A stretch of 30,580 nucleotides of DNA, taken from positions 1-30,580 of IMG/VR virus record IMGVR_UViG_3300048008_000233; one strand, written 5' to 3'. This DNA is from a virus. Below the pieces are notes generated by a model. That model did not search any database and was not told the DNA's origin. It saw only the letters and a list, made by a program, of their open reading frames with translations. Made by a program: the position numbers and the translations under genes. This document shows, one piece after another, positions 21,790-30,580 of this stretch (the first letter of the stretch is position 1; the number at the start of each line of letters is the position of its first letter).

Positions 21790-22902
21790 ATGGAAAAAAC
21801 AGAAGGAACTTTTAAGATCCAACAAAAGAAAAAGCCGGAGGTCGTACAAACAGATGATCAAAAGCGAGCGGCTATTAAAGAGCCGTTGATTGACACTAGT
21901 ACAGATATACCTAAGGTTACGTTAAATAAAAAAAGCACAGAACCAGATATAGCTAAAGTGGTTATACCTTCAGAACCTGCACAGGTTGTTAAAGAAGTTG
22001 TAGAGGAAACACCTACATTAACGGAAGTTACCAAAGAAGAGGTTGCTGTAGAAACACCCGTAGCTAAAACTGCTCCAATACAACCAACATTGCCTGAAAA
22101 TATTGAGAAGTTAGTTAACTTCATGCAGGATACAGGCGGAGACATACAGGACTATGTAAGATTAAACACAAATTACGACGATGTTGATAAAAACGTGCTA
22201 GTAAAAGAATATTATAAACACACTAAGCCACATCTTAGCGCTGAGGAGATTGCTTTTGTTATCGATGATAACTTTGCATTCGACGAAGACATAGATGAGG
22301 ATAACGAAATACGCAAGAAAAAGATTGCGTATAAAGAAGAAGTTGCAAAAGCTAAACAGTTTTTGGAAGAAACTAAGAACAAATACTATGATGACATCAA
22401 GTTGAGGTCTACCGGTAGTTCTAATCAAACCGAAGCAGAAAGCTTTTTCAATAGATTCAAGGAGAATGAGGCGCAAGCCACCAAAAACCAAGAAATATTT
22501 AAAACAAACACTAAGCAATTATTTTCACAGGAATTCGAAGGTTTCGATTTTAACGTAGGAGATAAGACATTTAGAATGAGTGTTCCAAATGTGGAAAAGG
22601 TGTCCGAAAGGCAGCAGGATATAGGCAATTTCATCAATAAGTTTACTGGTGATAGCGGAGTTCTGGAAGATACAGCAGGTTATCACAAAGCTTTATATGC
22701 GGCAAGCAACCCTGACAAAATGGCAAACCATTTTTATGAGCAAGGTAAAGCTGATGCAATTAGAGAGATAACTAATAAGTCAAATAACGTATCAACTGAA
22801 GCCCGCCAGGCTGCTCCAAAAGGAGATGTCAAGCTGGGTAAATGGACAATAAAAGGTGTAAGCGACGGAAATTCTTCAAAATTAAAAATTAAGAAATTTT
22901 AA
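21790..22902 (+). CDS. Scaffold-like head assembly protein, 370 aa
   Basis: An acidic, hydrophilic protein with a Lys/Glu/Val/Pro/Thr-rich disordered N-terminus (1-100). A helical middle follows (NVLVKEYYKHTKPHLSAEEI; KEEVAKAKQFLEETKNKYYD), and the C-terminus is short and basic (GKWTIKGV...SKLKIKKF). Placement between portal and major capsid protein, disorder, helicity and the basic tail are features of scaffolding proteins, in which the basic end binds the inner face of the capsid protein. No protease triad is seen. Direct sequence similarity is not claimed. Confidence 0.65.
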   Translation: MEKTEGTFKIQQKKKPEVVQTDDQKRAAIKEPLIDTSTDIPKVTLNKKSTEPDIAKVVIPSEPAQVVKEVVEETPTLTEVTKEEVAVETPVAKTAPIQPTLPENIEKLVNFMQDTGGDIQDYVRLNTNYDDVDKNVLVKEYYKHTKPHLSAEEIAFVIDDNFAFDEDIDEDNEIRKKKIAYKEEVAKAKQFLEETKNKYYDDIKLRSTGSSNQTEAESFFNRFKENEAQATKNQEIFKTNTKQLFSQEFEGFDFNVGDKTFRMSVPNVEKVSERQQDIGNFINKFTGDSGVLEDTAGYHKALYAASNPDKMANHFYEQGKADAIREITNKSNNVSTEARQAAPKGDVKLGKWTIKGVSDGNSSKLKIKKF

Positions 22903-22914
22903 AATAATTAAAAA

Positions 22915-24372
22915 ATGGCAATAACACCAGAATTTGGGAGTTTAATCCCAACACAAACCACGCAAGCACTTGCGACAAACTATTTACAATGGAACAACAA
23001 CGGCGGAGCCGCTGGAATTCCTGACAATTTCGCTGACTTTGCTCAGCAGTACTTACCAGAAGTATACGAAGCTGAAGTAGAACGTTATGGAAACAGAACA
23101 CTAAACGGATTCTTACGTATGGTAGGAGCAGAAATGCCAATGTCTTCTGATCAAGTTATTTGGTCTGAACAAAACAGATTGCATATATCTTACGACGGTG
23201 TAGAGCAAGTATCTACTGGTACTACTTCAGTTATTGAGGTTAATCCAGCCGCTACTGCAGGAGTACAAAATGTAATCTCTGTAAACGATACAGTAGTAGT
23301 TTTAGATCCAGCAGGATTAGAGGCTAAAGGTATCGTAACTGCATCTACACTTGGAGCTGCAGGAACAATTACTGTTCAGCCTTTTGCTGGTACTTCTTTG
23401 ACAACTCAAGGATTTGCTGCTACCGGATTGAAAGTATTTGTTTACGGATCTGATTACTCTAAAGGAACTAGTTTAGAAGCTGGTGGCCCTGGTAACTCAG
23501 CTGCACGTAATTCTATCAACCCAGTAATGACTCAGTATGTTAACTCTCCAATCATTATTAGAGATCAGTTCGTTGTATCTGGTTCTGATACTGCGCAAAT
23601 CGGATGGGTAAACGTTGCAACTGAAGATGGAACTGACGGATACCTTTGGTATTTGAAAGCTGCATCTGAAACTAAATTACGTTTCGACGATTATTTAGAA
23701 ATGGCAATGGTAGAAGGAGAACTTAATCAAGTAGCTGCTACACAATTAACTCAGCCAGGGACTCAAGGTTTATTCGCAGCTATTGCTGACAGAGGGAATA
23801 TTGAAACTGGATTTACTGCAGCGAATGGTTTAGCTGAATTTGATAACATTCTTAAGAACCTTGATAGTCAAGGGGCTATTGAAGAAAACATGTTATTTAA
23901 TAATAGACAAACTTCTCTTGACTTTGATGATATGTTAGCTGGTTTATCAGCTGGAGCAAACGGTGGTGTTGCTTACGGTTTATTTGATAACTCTTCTGAC
24001 ATGGCGTTAAACTTAGGATTCACAGGTTTCCGTAGAGGATCTTACGACTTCTATAAGACTGATTGGAAATACTTAAACGATGCATCTACTCGTGGAGCTA
24101 TCGATGGAGTAGCTTCTATTGAAGGTGTTATGGTACCTGCTGGAACTTCAACTGTTTACGATCAAGTTTTAGGAACTAACATTCGTCGTCCATTCTTGCA
24201 CGTACGATACAGAGCTTCTCAAACTGATGACAGAAGAATGAAGCAATGGGTAACTGGATCAGTAGGTGGAGCACAGTCTTCAACTCTTGATGCAATGGAA
24301 ATTAACTTCTTATCAGAAAGATGTTTAATTACTCAAGGAGCTAATAACTTCGTATTATTCAAAGGAATCTAA
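22915..24372 (+). CDS. Major capsid protein, HK97-type, 485 aa
   Basis: The predicted main shell protein. The N-terminus (NYLQWNNNGGAAGIPDNFAD) has conserved aromatic and polar residues known from capsid proteins of marine Bacteroidota phages. The early helix (FAQQYLPEVYEAEVERYGNR), the beta-rich P-like domain (110-170) with a small-residue segment resembling an Ig-like insertion, and the long C-terminal segments fit the HK97 fold. Codon use stands out: many C-ending Asn, Tyr, Phe and Asp codons and GGA/GCT use, consistent with high expression. It is followed by a double hairpin terminator. It belongs to the order portal, scaffold, capsid, adaptor. Confidence 0.85.
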   Translation: MAITPEFGSLIPTQTTQALATNYLQWNNNGGAAGIPDNFADFAQQYLPEVYEAEVERYGNRTLNGFLRMVGAEMPMSSDQVIWSEQNRLHISYDGVEQVSTGTTSVIEVNPAATAGVQNVISVNDTVVVLDPAGLEAKGIVTASTLGAAGTITVQPFAGTSLTTQGFAATGLKVFVYGSDYSKGTSLEAGGPGNSAARNSINPVMTQYVNSPIIIRDQFVVSGSDTAQIGWVNVATEDGTDGYLWYLKAASETKLRFDDYLEMAMVEGELNQVAATQLTQPGTQGLFAAIADRGNIETGFTAANGLAEFDNILKNLDSQGAIEENMLFNNRQTSLDFDDMLAGLSAGANGGVAYGLFDNSSDMALNLGFTGFRRGSYDFYKTDWKYLNDASTRGAIDGVASIEGVMVPAGTSTVYDQVLGTNIRRPFLHVRYRASQTDDRRMKQWVTGSVGGAQSSTLDAMEINFLSERCLITQGANNFVLFKGI

Positions 24373-24420
24373 GGATTCCAATATTAGAGGTGAGGGCCTT
24401 CGGGTCCTCCCTTTATTTTA
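24364..24420 (+). terminator. Tandem hairpins / intrinsic terminator after the capsid gene
   Basis: First, GGAATC-TAAG-GATTCC (24364-24379) spans the stop codon. Second, a stem of 7 pairs plus 4 more around one mismatch, closed by CC-TTCG-GG (loop 24399-24402), is followed by TTTATTTT. A UUCG tetraloop stem with a U-rich tail is a classic intrinsic terminator, partial or complete. Confidence 0.8.
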
Positions 24421-24441
24421 ACTATTTAATTATATCATATT

Positions 24442-25308
24442 ATGGCAAATAAAAAACCAGCAGCTAAAAAGAAAGCGGCTAAAACGGAGCCTATTGCAGA
24501 AATAGCTTCAGCACAAGTAGAAACAGTAGAAACAGTTAAACCTGTATTTACTAAACCAGTAGAACCTGCGAAACCAGAATGGGAAATTAAAGACAGGGTA
24601 TATTTTTTAAAAAATGATGCCGAACCATTAACCCATACAATCCCAGGTAAACATACTCCAAAGCATTCTTTATTATATTTTGACGAAGAAACAGGAGTAC
24701 AAAAAGAAATTAGATATGCAACCAATCACTCATCCCCTTTCAAACAAGATCAAAAAGGTGAAGCAACAATGGGACATATTGTATTTAGAGAAGGTGTATT
24801 GACAGTGCCTAAAGAAAAACAAAACTTACAAAAGTTATTATCTTTGTATCATCCATTAAAAGATCGTATATACGAAGAGTATGACTCAGTTGAAGAAGCG
24901 GAAGACGACATAGATGTACTTGATATGCAGGTTGATGCAGCTATTATTGCACGAGAAATGGATGTTGACGAAGCTGAAGCAATACTAAGAGTTGAGGTTG
25001 GAAGCAAAGTTAACAGCTTATCCTCTAAAGAAATTAAAAGAGATCTTAGATTGTTTGCGCGTCGTAATCCTCAGTTATTCCTAGAATTAGCTCAGGATGA
25101 TAACGTACATTTACGTAATGTAGCAATAAAAGCTACTGAAGCAAATATACTGAGTTTATCTCAGGACCAGAGAACATTTTCATGGGCATCAACAGGCCGA
25201 AAGCTTATGAATGTTCCTTTTGACGAAAACCCATATTCAGCAATGGCTGCGTACTTCAAAACAGATGAAGGTATGGAAGTTTTCAGATCCATAGAAAAGA
25301 AGTTTTAA
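24442..25308 (+). CDS. Capsid-associated protein, 288 aa
   Basis: The first 45 residues are Ala/Lys/Pro/Val-rich and likely disordered. Next comes a beta-rich part with EIKDRVYFLKN, HTIPGKHTPKHSLLYFDEE and MGHIVFREGVLTVPKEKQNL. The C-terminal half is a helical acidic region (EEYDSVEEAEDDIDVLD) with helix pairs (LFARRNPQLFLELAQDD; EANILSLSQDQRTFSW). The layout and place right after the major capsid gene recall crAss-like head auxiliary proteins and T4-like head proteins. Exact function unresolved. The leader is ATATTATG. Confidence 0.6.
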   Translation: MANKKPAAKKKAAKTEPIAEIASAQVETVETVKPVFTKPVEPAKPEWEIKDRVYFLKNDAEPLTHTIPGKHTPKHSLLYFDEETGVQKEIRYATNHSSPFKQDQKGEATMGHIVFREGVLTVPKEKQNLQKLLSLYHPLKDRIYEEYDSVEEAEDDIDVLDMQVDAAIIAREMDVDEAEAILRVEVGSKVNSLSSKEIKRDLRLFARRNPQLFLELAQDDNVHLRNVAIKATEANILSLSQDQRTFSWASTGRKLMNVPFDENPYSAMAAYFKTDEGMEVFRSIEKKF

Positions 25309-25311
25309 TTA

Positions 25312-25344
25312 GTAGTTTTTTATAAAACTATGTAATTATAATAA
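25312..25344 (+). promoter_or_regulatory. Rightward promoter motif, copy 4
   Basis: GTAGTTTT at 25312-25319, a 17-bp spacer ending in ATGTAAT, then TATAAT at 25337-25342. It aligns without gaps to the copies at 1053, 3135 and 10190, and box spacing is identical. It precedes a strong hairpin and the connector gene at 25406. Confidence 0.6.
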
Positions 25345-25352
25345 GTAGACTA

Positions 25353-25386
25353 TATTAACCGGATTCGTAACTGAGTCCGGTTAATA
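25353..25386 (+). other. 14-bp hairpin at the predicted 5' end of the connector mRNA
   Basis: TATTAACCGGATTC pairs with GAGTCCGGTTAATA (one G-U pair) around the hexaloop GTAACT. It starts about 10 nt after the -10 box of promoter copy 4, so it would begin the mRNA. There is no U-tract, so a 5' stabilising structure or regulator site is more likely than an intrinsic terminator. Confidence 0.6.
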
Positions 25387-25405
25387 ATATATAAAACAAA
25401 ATATA

Positions 25406-26329
25406 ATGGCAATAAATGTAAATACAGTTTATAGAACGGTTTTACTTATATTAAATAAAGAACAACGGGGAATGTTAACCCCTGATGAATTTAATAAGGT
25501 AGCTACACAGGTTCAATTAGAAATATTTGAGGGTTACTTTAATACACTAGATCTTCAAGTTCGTAAGCCTGACAATATTACTGAATACGGTGATAAAATA
25601 AAAAACACTAATCAGGATATATCTATATTCAAAGAATACGGTGATTGCACATTTAACGCGGCAGAAGGCAAGTTTATTTTGCCTGTAGAAAACAGCGGCT
25701 CTGTTTACTCACAATCTTTTTTGGGTACAGGTACACAATCTTCGTTTGTATTTACATCAATTACAGCAGCTCAATTAAGTTCAAGCGTTATATATGTTTA
25801 TGTTAACGGAGAACTTTTATCTTCAAATTCCTACAATATAGGAGGCGGCGCTATTTCATTTAACACAATCCCATCTTTAAACCAAACTATATTAGTTACA
25901 GCAAAGCCTAATAGCTTCTACACATTAGGGTCTGTATTTTACAAAAACGAAAAAGAATTACAGCTTGTTCAAAGGAATGAACTGCCTTATTTAAAAGGCA
26001 ATCCACTTATAGCTCCCACCGTTAACTATCCAGTATTTTTATATGAAAACGAAAAAATACAAGTCTTACCAGAGGCTATTACTTCGGATATAGCTGTTAG
26101 TTATTTAAGAAAGCCTATGGACGTAAGATGGAACTTTACTGTGCCTACAGGTCAAGCATATTATAGTTATACCGCTGCAGGATCTATTGATTTTGAATTG
26201 TCTAAAAAAGAACAATCTAATATAGTAACCAGAATACTTCTTTATGCGGGAGTAGTAATTAAAGACCCTACTATAATACAAGTAGCTCAACAGCAGGTAC
26301 AAGCAGAGACAATTAAAGAAACATTATAA
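25406..26329 (+). CDS. Head-tail connector (ring protein-like), 307 aa
   Basis: The helical N-terminus (TVYRTVLLILNKEQRGMLTP, then DEFNKVATQVQLEIFEGYF) is characteristic of a connector/ring protein family found in crAss-like and marine flavobacterial phages. Residues about 100-165 look like an inserted beta domain (YVYVNGELLSSNSYNIGGGA, then ISFNTIPSLNQTILV) of the type used in tail fibres. The end is again helical (SKKEQSNIVTRILLYAGVVI). It is followed three bases later by a second connector protein. It probably sits under the portal. Confidence 0.65.
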   Translation: MAINVNTVYRTVLLILNKEQRGMLTPDEFNKVATQVQLEIFEGYFNTLDLQVRKPDNITEYGDKIKNTNQDISIFKEYGDCTFNAAEGKFILPVENSGSVYSQSFLGTGTQSSFVFTSITAAQLSSSVIYVYVNGELLSSNSYNIGGGAISFNTIPSLNQTILVTAKPNSFYTLGSVFYKNEKELQLVQRNELPYLKGNPLIAPTVNYPVFLYENEKIQVLPEAITSDIAVSYLRKPMDVRWNFTVPTGQAYYSYTAAGSIDFELSKKEQSNIVTRILLYAGVVIKDPTIIQVAQQQVQAETIKETL

Positions 26330-26332
26330 GAT

Positions 26333-27553
26333 ATGGCAATACCTAACGGCGGCTTAATAACCGAAACTAACGAACAATATTACGCGGGATCGCAAAGATT
26401 TTTATGCGAAGATGCAGGCGGAACTAGCGTTTTTGTAGCAACTTTTAATACAGATTTAATTTTTGGATCTTATGATCCGTCAAGTACAGATTATGCATTA
26501 AATAATTTTGCTCTTTACACTAGTCCCACCAGTTTACCAGGATCTTATACAGAGTATACCTTAGAATTTACTGTAAAAGACAATGTTATCACCACTACCA
26601 CACCTATACCCGTAAACACCTACGTTGTAGTGCAACTAAAAACTTTAGATGGCGGAAAATATGGTGATGAAAATGCATACGGAGATATTGTACAACAAAA
26701 TCAAGGAGGTTATGCTTATACGTCTTTAAGCGATATTATAGATGCTTTTATGACTATATATGTAGGAGAAGGTAAATTAATACTTGATGTTAAACGCACG
26801 GATGTTATATTTCACGCTAAGCGAGGATTACAAGAGTTTAGCTACGACACTTTAAAAACTATTCGTTCTCAAGAGCTTACGGTTCCCGCTAACCTTAATC
26901 TAGCTGTACCTCAAGATTATGTAAACTACACGGCTATATCTAGAATAGACAGTACAGGAGTTAAACGTCCAATTTTTCCAGCTAATACATTACATGTTTC
27001 ACCTTATCAGGTTCCATTACAAGATGGGATTGGACAAATTACTACAGATAACTTCGGGGATCAATTAGAGGGTTCCTCTATAACGAATGAAAGATGGGCA
27101 AACGCTAATGCTAGCTTACTTGCTGGAAACATAAGCAGACAACAGTATAATGACATTGTAGATACATTAAGTTTTGATTTAGCCGCAGGACAGAGGTATG
27201 GGGGAGACCCACAATATATGCAATCAGGAGGTTGGTTTAATATGAATGAAAGAGACGGCACTATAATGTTTTCATCTAACCTTAGAGACAAACTAATTGT
27301 ATTGGAGTATATATCCGATGGGCTAGCCTACGAGGGATTGGATTTTAAAGTACCTAAGATGGCCGAAGAGGCATTATATGCTCATATATCTCACGCGATC
27401 ATTTCGACACGAATGGGGCAGCCTGAGTACATTGTACAGCGACTTAAACGAGAAAGATACGCTAAGTTAAGAAATGCAAAGATAAGACTGTCAAACATTA
27501 AACTATCGGAGATAGTACAAGTAATGAGAGGTAAATCTAAATGGATTAAATAA
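26333..27553 (+). CDS. Head-tail adaptor / structural protein, 406 aa
   Basis: Residues about 1-125 are a beta-rich domain (EQYYAGSQRFLCEDAGGTSV; ALNNFALYTSPTSLPGSYTE). A helical core follows, with AYTSLSDIIDAFMTIYVGEG and VKRTDVIFHAKRGLQEFSYD, a family signature of connector proteins in marine Bacteroidota phages. It ends in a conserved helix pair (EEALYAHISHAIISTRMGQP; LRNAKIRLSNIKLSEIVQVM). The N-terminal domain looks like an addition to the helical core. It is almost directly followed by the long tail protein, which supports a head-tail joining role. Confidence 0.65.
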   Translation: MAIPNGGLITETNEQYYAGSQRFLCEDAGGTSVFVATFNTDLIFGSYDPSSTDYALNNFALYTSPTSLPGSYTEYTLEFTVKDNVITTTTPIPVNTYVVVQLKTLDGGKYGDENAYGDIVQQNQGGYAYTSLSDIIDAFMTIYVGEGKLILDVKRTDVIFHAKRGLQEFSYDTLKTIRSQELTVPANLNLAVPQDYVNYTAISRIDSTGVKRPIFPANTLHVSPYQVPLQDGIGQITTDNFGDQLEGSSITNERWANANASLLAGNISRQQYNDIVDTLSFDLAAGQRYGGDPQYMQSGGWFNMNERDGTIMFSSNLRDKLIVLEYISDGLAYEGLDFKVPKMAEEALYAHISHAIISTRMGQPEYIVQRLKRERYAKLRNAKIRLSNIKLSEIVQVMRGKSKWIK

Positions 27554-27560
27554 GAATTAA

Positions 27561-30500
27561 ATGGCACAAGAAATAAAAAATACTTTCCTTAAAGCTAAGA
27601 TGAATAAAGACTTAGACGATAGGATTATACCTAATGGCGAATACAGAGATGCATTAAACGTAAGTGTTGGTCGTTCGGAGGCTGATAATGTAGGAGCTGT
27701 AGAAAACATTATAGGTAATTCTTTAATAACTCAAACAGATTTAGGTGACATTGAAATAATAGGCCAACTCGTAGATTCATCTAACGACAGAGTTTTTGTT
27801 TTTCTTACAGATTATTCAGATCCTAATCCTGAAAATCCTACCGATGCGCCTTTTGGAACACAACATTATATATATGTTTTTAATACCCGTTCTGGAGACT
27901 ACACTAAATTAGTGCAAGGAGAGTTTTTAAATTTCTCTACAACTAACAGAATTATAGGAGTTAATCTTATAGAAAGTTTATTATTTTGGACGGATGATAG
28001 AAACCAGCCTAGAAAAATAAATATTAACTTAGCTAGTACTATAGTTCAATCAGGCAGGTCCTCTTCTAATGATGAAGACACGGAATATTATACCGAAGAA
28101 CATCAAATATCTGTAGCTAAATATTCTCCATACCAACCCATAAATTTAGTAAACAAATTAAGAGTAGTAGCTTCAGGTGGAGCCTCAGGTTATATTACTG
28201 TAGAAGGAAATAGAGTTGAAGAGCTAGAGCCTTTTATAGGTGGCATTTTGGTATCCCCTGAAGATAATTTAAGCGGAGAAGATTATTTGACAATAACAAA
28301 CGTAGTTTTTGTAGCTAGTAAAACAAGAATAACTTTTGAACCCGATATACCAGGAGGTAATACACCGACCCCGGGATCTTATTATACTTTGTTTGCTTCT
28401 ACAATGACTAACAAAAAAGATGATCCTAGTTGGCCGGGAGATCCTGATTACTTAGAAGATAAATTTGTGAGGTTTAGTTATAGGTTTAAGTACGACGACA
28501 ATGAGTACTCCCTTATGGCTCCCTTTACTCAGATAGCTTATATACCTAAGCAAAAAGGTTATTTTGTACATGGACAAGAGGATGCAGCTTATCGGTCAAC
28601 AGTTCTTGATTGGTTTGAAAACAATGTTCAAAATATTGAACTTAACATTCCTCTACCTTGCCCTGGCAATAGATTAAACTCTCACTACAAAGTTTCTGAA
28701 CTAGAAATTCTTTTTAGAGAATCTGATTCCGTTGCCGTGAAAGTTCTTGAGTCTGTTTCTGCTAGTGAGGTGAGCACTTTTTCAAAAGGCAATAACATAT
28801 ATACGTATGACTATCAATCACGTAAGCCTTATAGAACATTAGCAGAAGCTCAGACCGTTAGAGTTTTTGACAAAGTGCCTGTAAGAGCTCAGTCTCAAGA
28901 AGTCTCAGGTAATAGAGTTATTTACGGAAACTATAGGGATCAACATACTCCTCCCACGGCATTAAATTATAATTGTAGGATAAACCGTAAACTAGAAACA
29001 GGCAAGTATAATAACTTTGTAGAGTATCCTACCCATACAGTAAAAAGAAATAGAAATTACCAAATTGGGTTTGTGTTATCGGATAAGTTTGGTAGAACTT
29101 CCCCTGTTATATTATCTAATGTTGATTTAGGAGCTACCGAAGGTGATAAGTTTTTTTCAGGATCAACTATATATAGCCCATACGATTCCGGACCTGACGA
29201 TACTCCTAACATTTTAGAATGGTTTGGAGATACTATTCAAGTTTTAGTTAACGAAGCAATTTCATCTACTAAAAACTTAAGCGCAGGTACGCCCGGACTT
29301 TATGCAATAGAAAACAAAAGGGATACTTCAGGCGAAGGTTATGCAGTACTACCGGATGACATACTTATAAACGGCAATGTATATCAGTTTAGATGGGATT
29401 CTAGTTATACTAATAATAAAAATTTACCAGCTGAAAACGATTATTTAAGAGGACAATTCGAAGATTTTGTAGAGGTTAAATCTATTGATCAAATTGATCC
29501 TGCTCTAAACCTTTATCAAGTTATAACTGATGGTCAGGTAAACGAAAGTTATTTAAGAGAAGAAAATTTACCAAGTAATAGTCCTGATTTAAAATTTTCG
29601 TATAGATTAAATGACTTAGGCTGGTACAGTTATAAAATAGTTGTGAAACAAACACAGCAAGAATATTATAATGTATACTTGCCCGGAATACTTAACGGAT
29701 ATCCCGGCCAGGCTTATAAATGGACTGAGTTATCTACCACCGATGATGATACCGGAAAAATAGTAGGAGATTTTACACTTACTTTAAGTGGATATAAATT
29801 CCCTAACGAATTAGATGTGACTGCGCATACCGTGCTTTTTAATGACAATATTAACAAAATACCTAGGGATTTAGCAGAAGTAGGTCCTGATCAAAAACAG
29901 TACAGATCTTCGGTAGTTTTGTATGGTAGAGTTACAAATATAATGACACCAGCTTATGGCCCTACTTGGGGAGAGCCAGGAACCTCTTACAATTTAGGAA
30001 GAGAACATTTATCTAAACCTAAAAATATACAATATTACCCAAGAACAATTGCTTCTGGAGTCAACGCCGTTAAGCATGTTGCAACTCAAGTTGGTAACGC
30101 TAGAGATATGCAAATGGGCTTAGACGATTTATCACCTAGTGCTTTGAAATTACCTATAGTAGGTTTATATGGAGAGGATTCAGGCGGCGAAGGGGGTCAA
30201 GACGTGTTTTATAGTTTAGACTCTAATCCTTTAATAGCAAAAATTTCAACGGAAGATAAATCAATTGGTTGGCCAAATACTAGATCTCCTTATAATTTTG
30301 ATACTTGGGCACCAGGACAGGAGGATCTTCCAGAATTTTTATTTCCTCAAAACATGCTTCCGGGATTGGCCGTTTATGAAACTGAGCCAGTTGAATCTAA
30401 TTTGGATATATATTGGGAAACATCGTCTACTGGCTTAATAGTTGATCTTAACGCAGACATTAATGGGTTTGCAGGAGCAGCTTTAGCTTTAGATGGTTAT

Positions 30501-30580
30501 TCTTGGGCTTTTAACGAGGGAATGACAAAAGGTGATGTTGTTACTACACCTTTTAGGCCGATTGATAGTGAGGGTAATCC
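27561..30580 (+). CDS. Tail nozzle/muzzle-like protein, partial, at least 1006 aa
   Basis: The reading frame is open from ATG 27561 to the right edge, so the 3' end is missing. It begins AQEIKNTFLKAKMNKDLDDR, then IIPNGEYRDALNVSV and VGAVENIIGN. These N-terminal motifs are typical of the long tail 'muzzle' or stabilisation protein of crAss-like phages, which forms the tail tip below the ring proteins. Later parts are beta-rich (YSLMAPFTQIAYIPKQKGYF; YQIGFVLSDKFGRTSPVIL). It lies seven bases after the adaptor gene, as expected in these genomes. Probably two thirds or more of the gene is present. Confidence 0.65.
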   Translation, partial: MAQEIKNTFLKAKMNKDLDDRIIPNGEYRDALNVSVGRSEADNVGAVENIIGNSLITQTDLGDIEIIGQLVDSSNDRVFVFLTDYSDPNPENPTDAPFGTQHYIYVFNTRSGDYTKLVQGEFLNFSTTNRIIGVNLIESLLFWTDDRNQPRKININLASTIVQSGRSSSNDEDTEYYTEEHQISVAKYSPYQPINLVNKLRVVASGGASGYITVEGNRVEELEPFIGGILVSPEDNLSGEDYLTITNVVFVASKTRITFEPDIPGGNTPTPGSYYTLFASTMTNKKDDPSWPGDPDYLEDKFVRFSYRFKYDDNEYSLMAPFTQIAYIPKQKGYFVHGQEDAAYRSTVLDWFENNVQNIELNIPLPCPGNRLNSHYKVSELEILFRESDSVAVKVLESVSASEVSTFSKGNNIYTYDYQSRKPYRTLAEAQTVRVFDKVPVRAQSQEVSGNRVIYGNYRDQHTPPTALNYNCRINRKLETGKYNNFVEYPTHTVKRNRNYQIGFVLSDKFGRTSPVILSNVDLGATEGDKFFSGSTIYSPYDSGPDDTPNILEWFGDTIQVLVNEAISSTKNLSAGTPGLYAIENKRDTSGEGYAVLPDDILINGNVYQFRWDSSYTNNKNLPAENDYLRGQFEDFVEVKSIDQIDPALNLYQVITDGQVNESYLREENLPSNSPDLKFSYRLNDLGWYSYKIVVKQTQQEYYNVYLPGILNGYPGQAYKWTELSTTDDDTGKIVGDFTLTLSGYKFPNELDVTAHTVLFNDNINKIPRDLAEVGPDQKQYRSSVVLYGRVTNIMTPAYGPTWGEPGTSYNLGREHLSKPKNIQYYPRTIASGVNAVKHVATQVGNARDMQMGLDDLSPSALKLPIVGLYGEDSGGEGGQDVFYSLDSNPLIAKISTEDKSIGWPNTRSPYNFDTWAPGQEDLPEFLFPQNMLPGLAVYETEPVESNLDIYWETSSTGLIVDLNADINGFAGAALALDGYSWAFNEGMTKGDVVTTPFRPIDSEGN

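Overview
The window is a low-GC stretch of a tailed-phage genome. The virion genes most resemble those of crAss-like podoviruses and related phages of marine Bacteroidota. The evidence is the run large terminase, long portal with a Gln/Ala-rich tail, scaffold-like protein, HK97-type capsid protein, two connector proteins and a very long tail protein that begins with an 'MNKDLDDRIIPNGEYRDA' signature. Starts have A/T-rich leaders (AACTATG, AATTATG, AACAATG) and almost no Shine-Dalgarno sequence, which is typical of Bacteroidota translation. Host and family are inferences from family knowledge; no search was run.

Layout. (1) 1-2820: leftward genes for small proteins of unknown function, several too short for ordinary ORF calling. 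They form about five transcription units. Each unit is preceded by a copy of the same promoter-like motif, GCAGACG-17 bp-GATAAT on the minus strand. (2) 2821-3193: a divergent intergenic region with the outermost leftward promoter, a GC-rich block of nested inverted repeats, and the first rightward promoter. (3) 3194-10193: a small basic protein, three fibre-like proteins (two sharing an N-terminal anchor; the third ending in an S74 self-cleaving chaperone domain), a spike-base-like protein and two small accessory proteins. (4) 10236-12476: a phage chaperonin module, GroEL then GroES, followed by a winged-helix-like protein. (5) 12479-15792: small virion or lysis genes, including an M15 peptidase (endolysin) and a 3TM-type holin. 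(6) 15830-17136: small proteins, a double GroES-like protein and a putative small terminase. (7) 17136-30580: packaging and virion assembly genes, with the last gene running off the right edge.

The most interesting signals are regulatory. A second motif, GTAG(C/T)TTT-17 bp-TATAAT-like with an internal GTAAT, occurs four times on the plus strand. Three copies stand in front of rightward gene blocks: 3194, groEL and the connector genes. The fourth, at 1053, lies inside the leftward region with no rightward gene after it but with potential RNA hairpins, so it may drive a small antisense RNA. The two motif classes suggest an early-leftward and late-rightward programme.

The second highlight is a complete chaperonin pair with its own copy of the rightward promoter. 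The GroEL keeps its ATPase residues but, in a by-eye alignment, has lost several hydrophobic residues of the bacterial substrate-binding face and the GGM tail.
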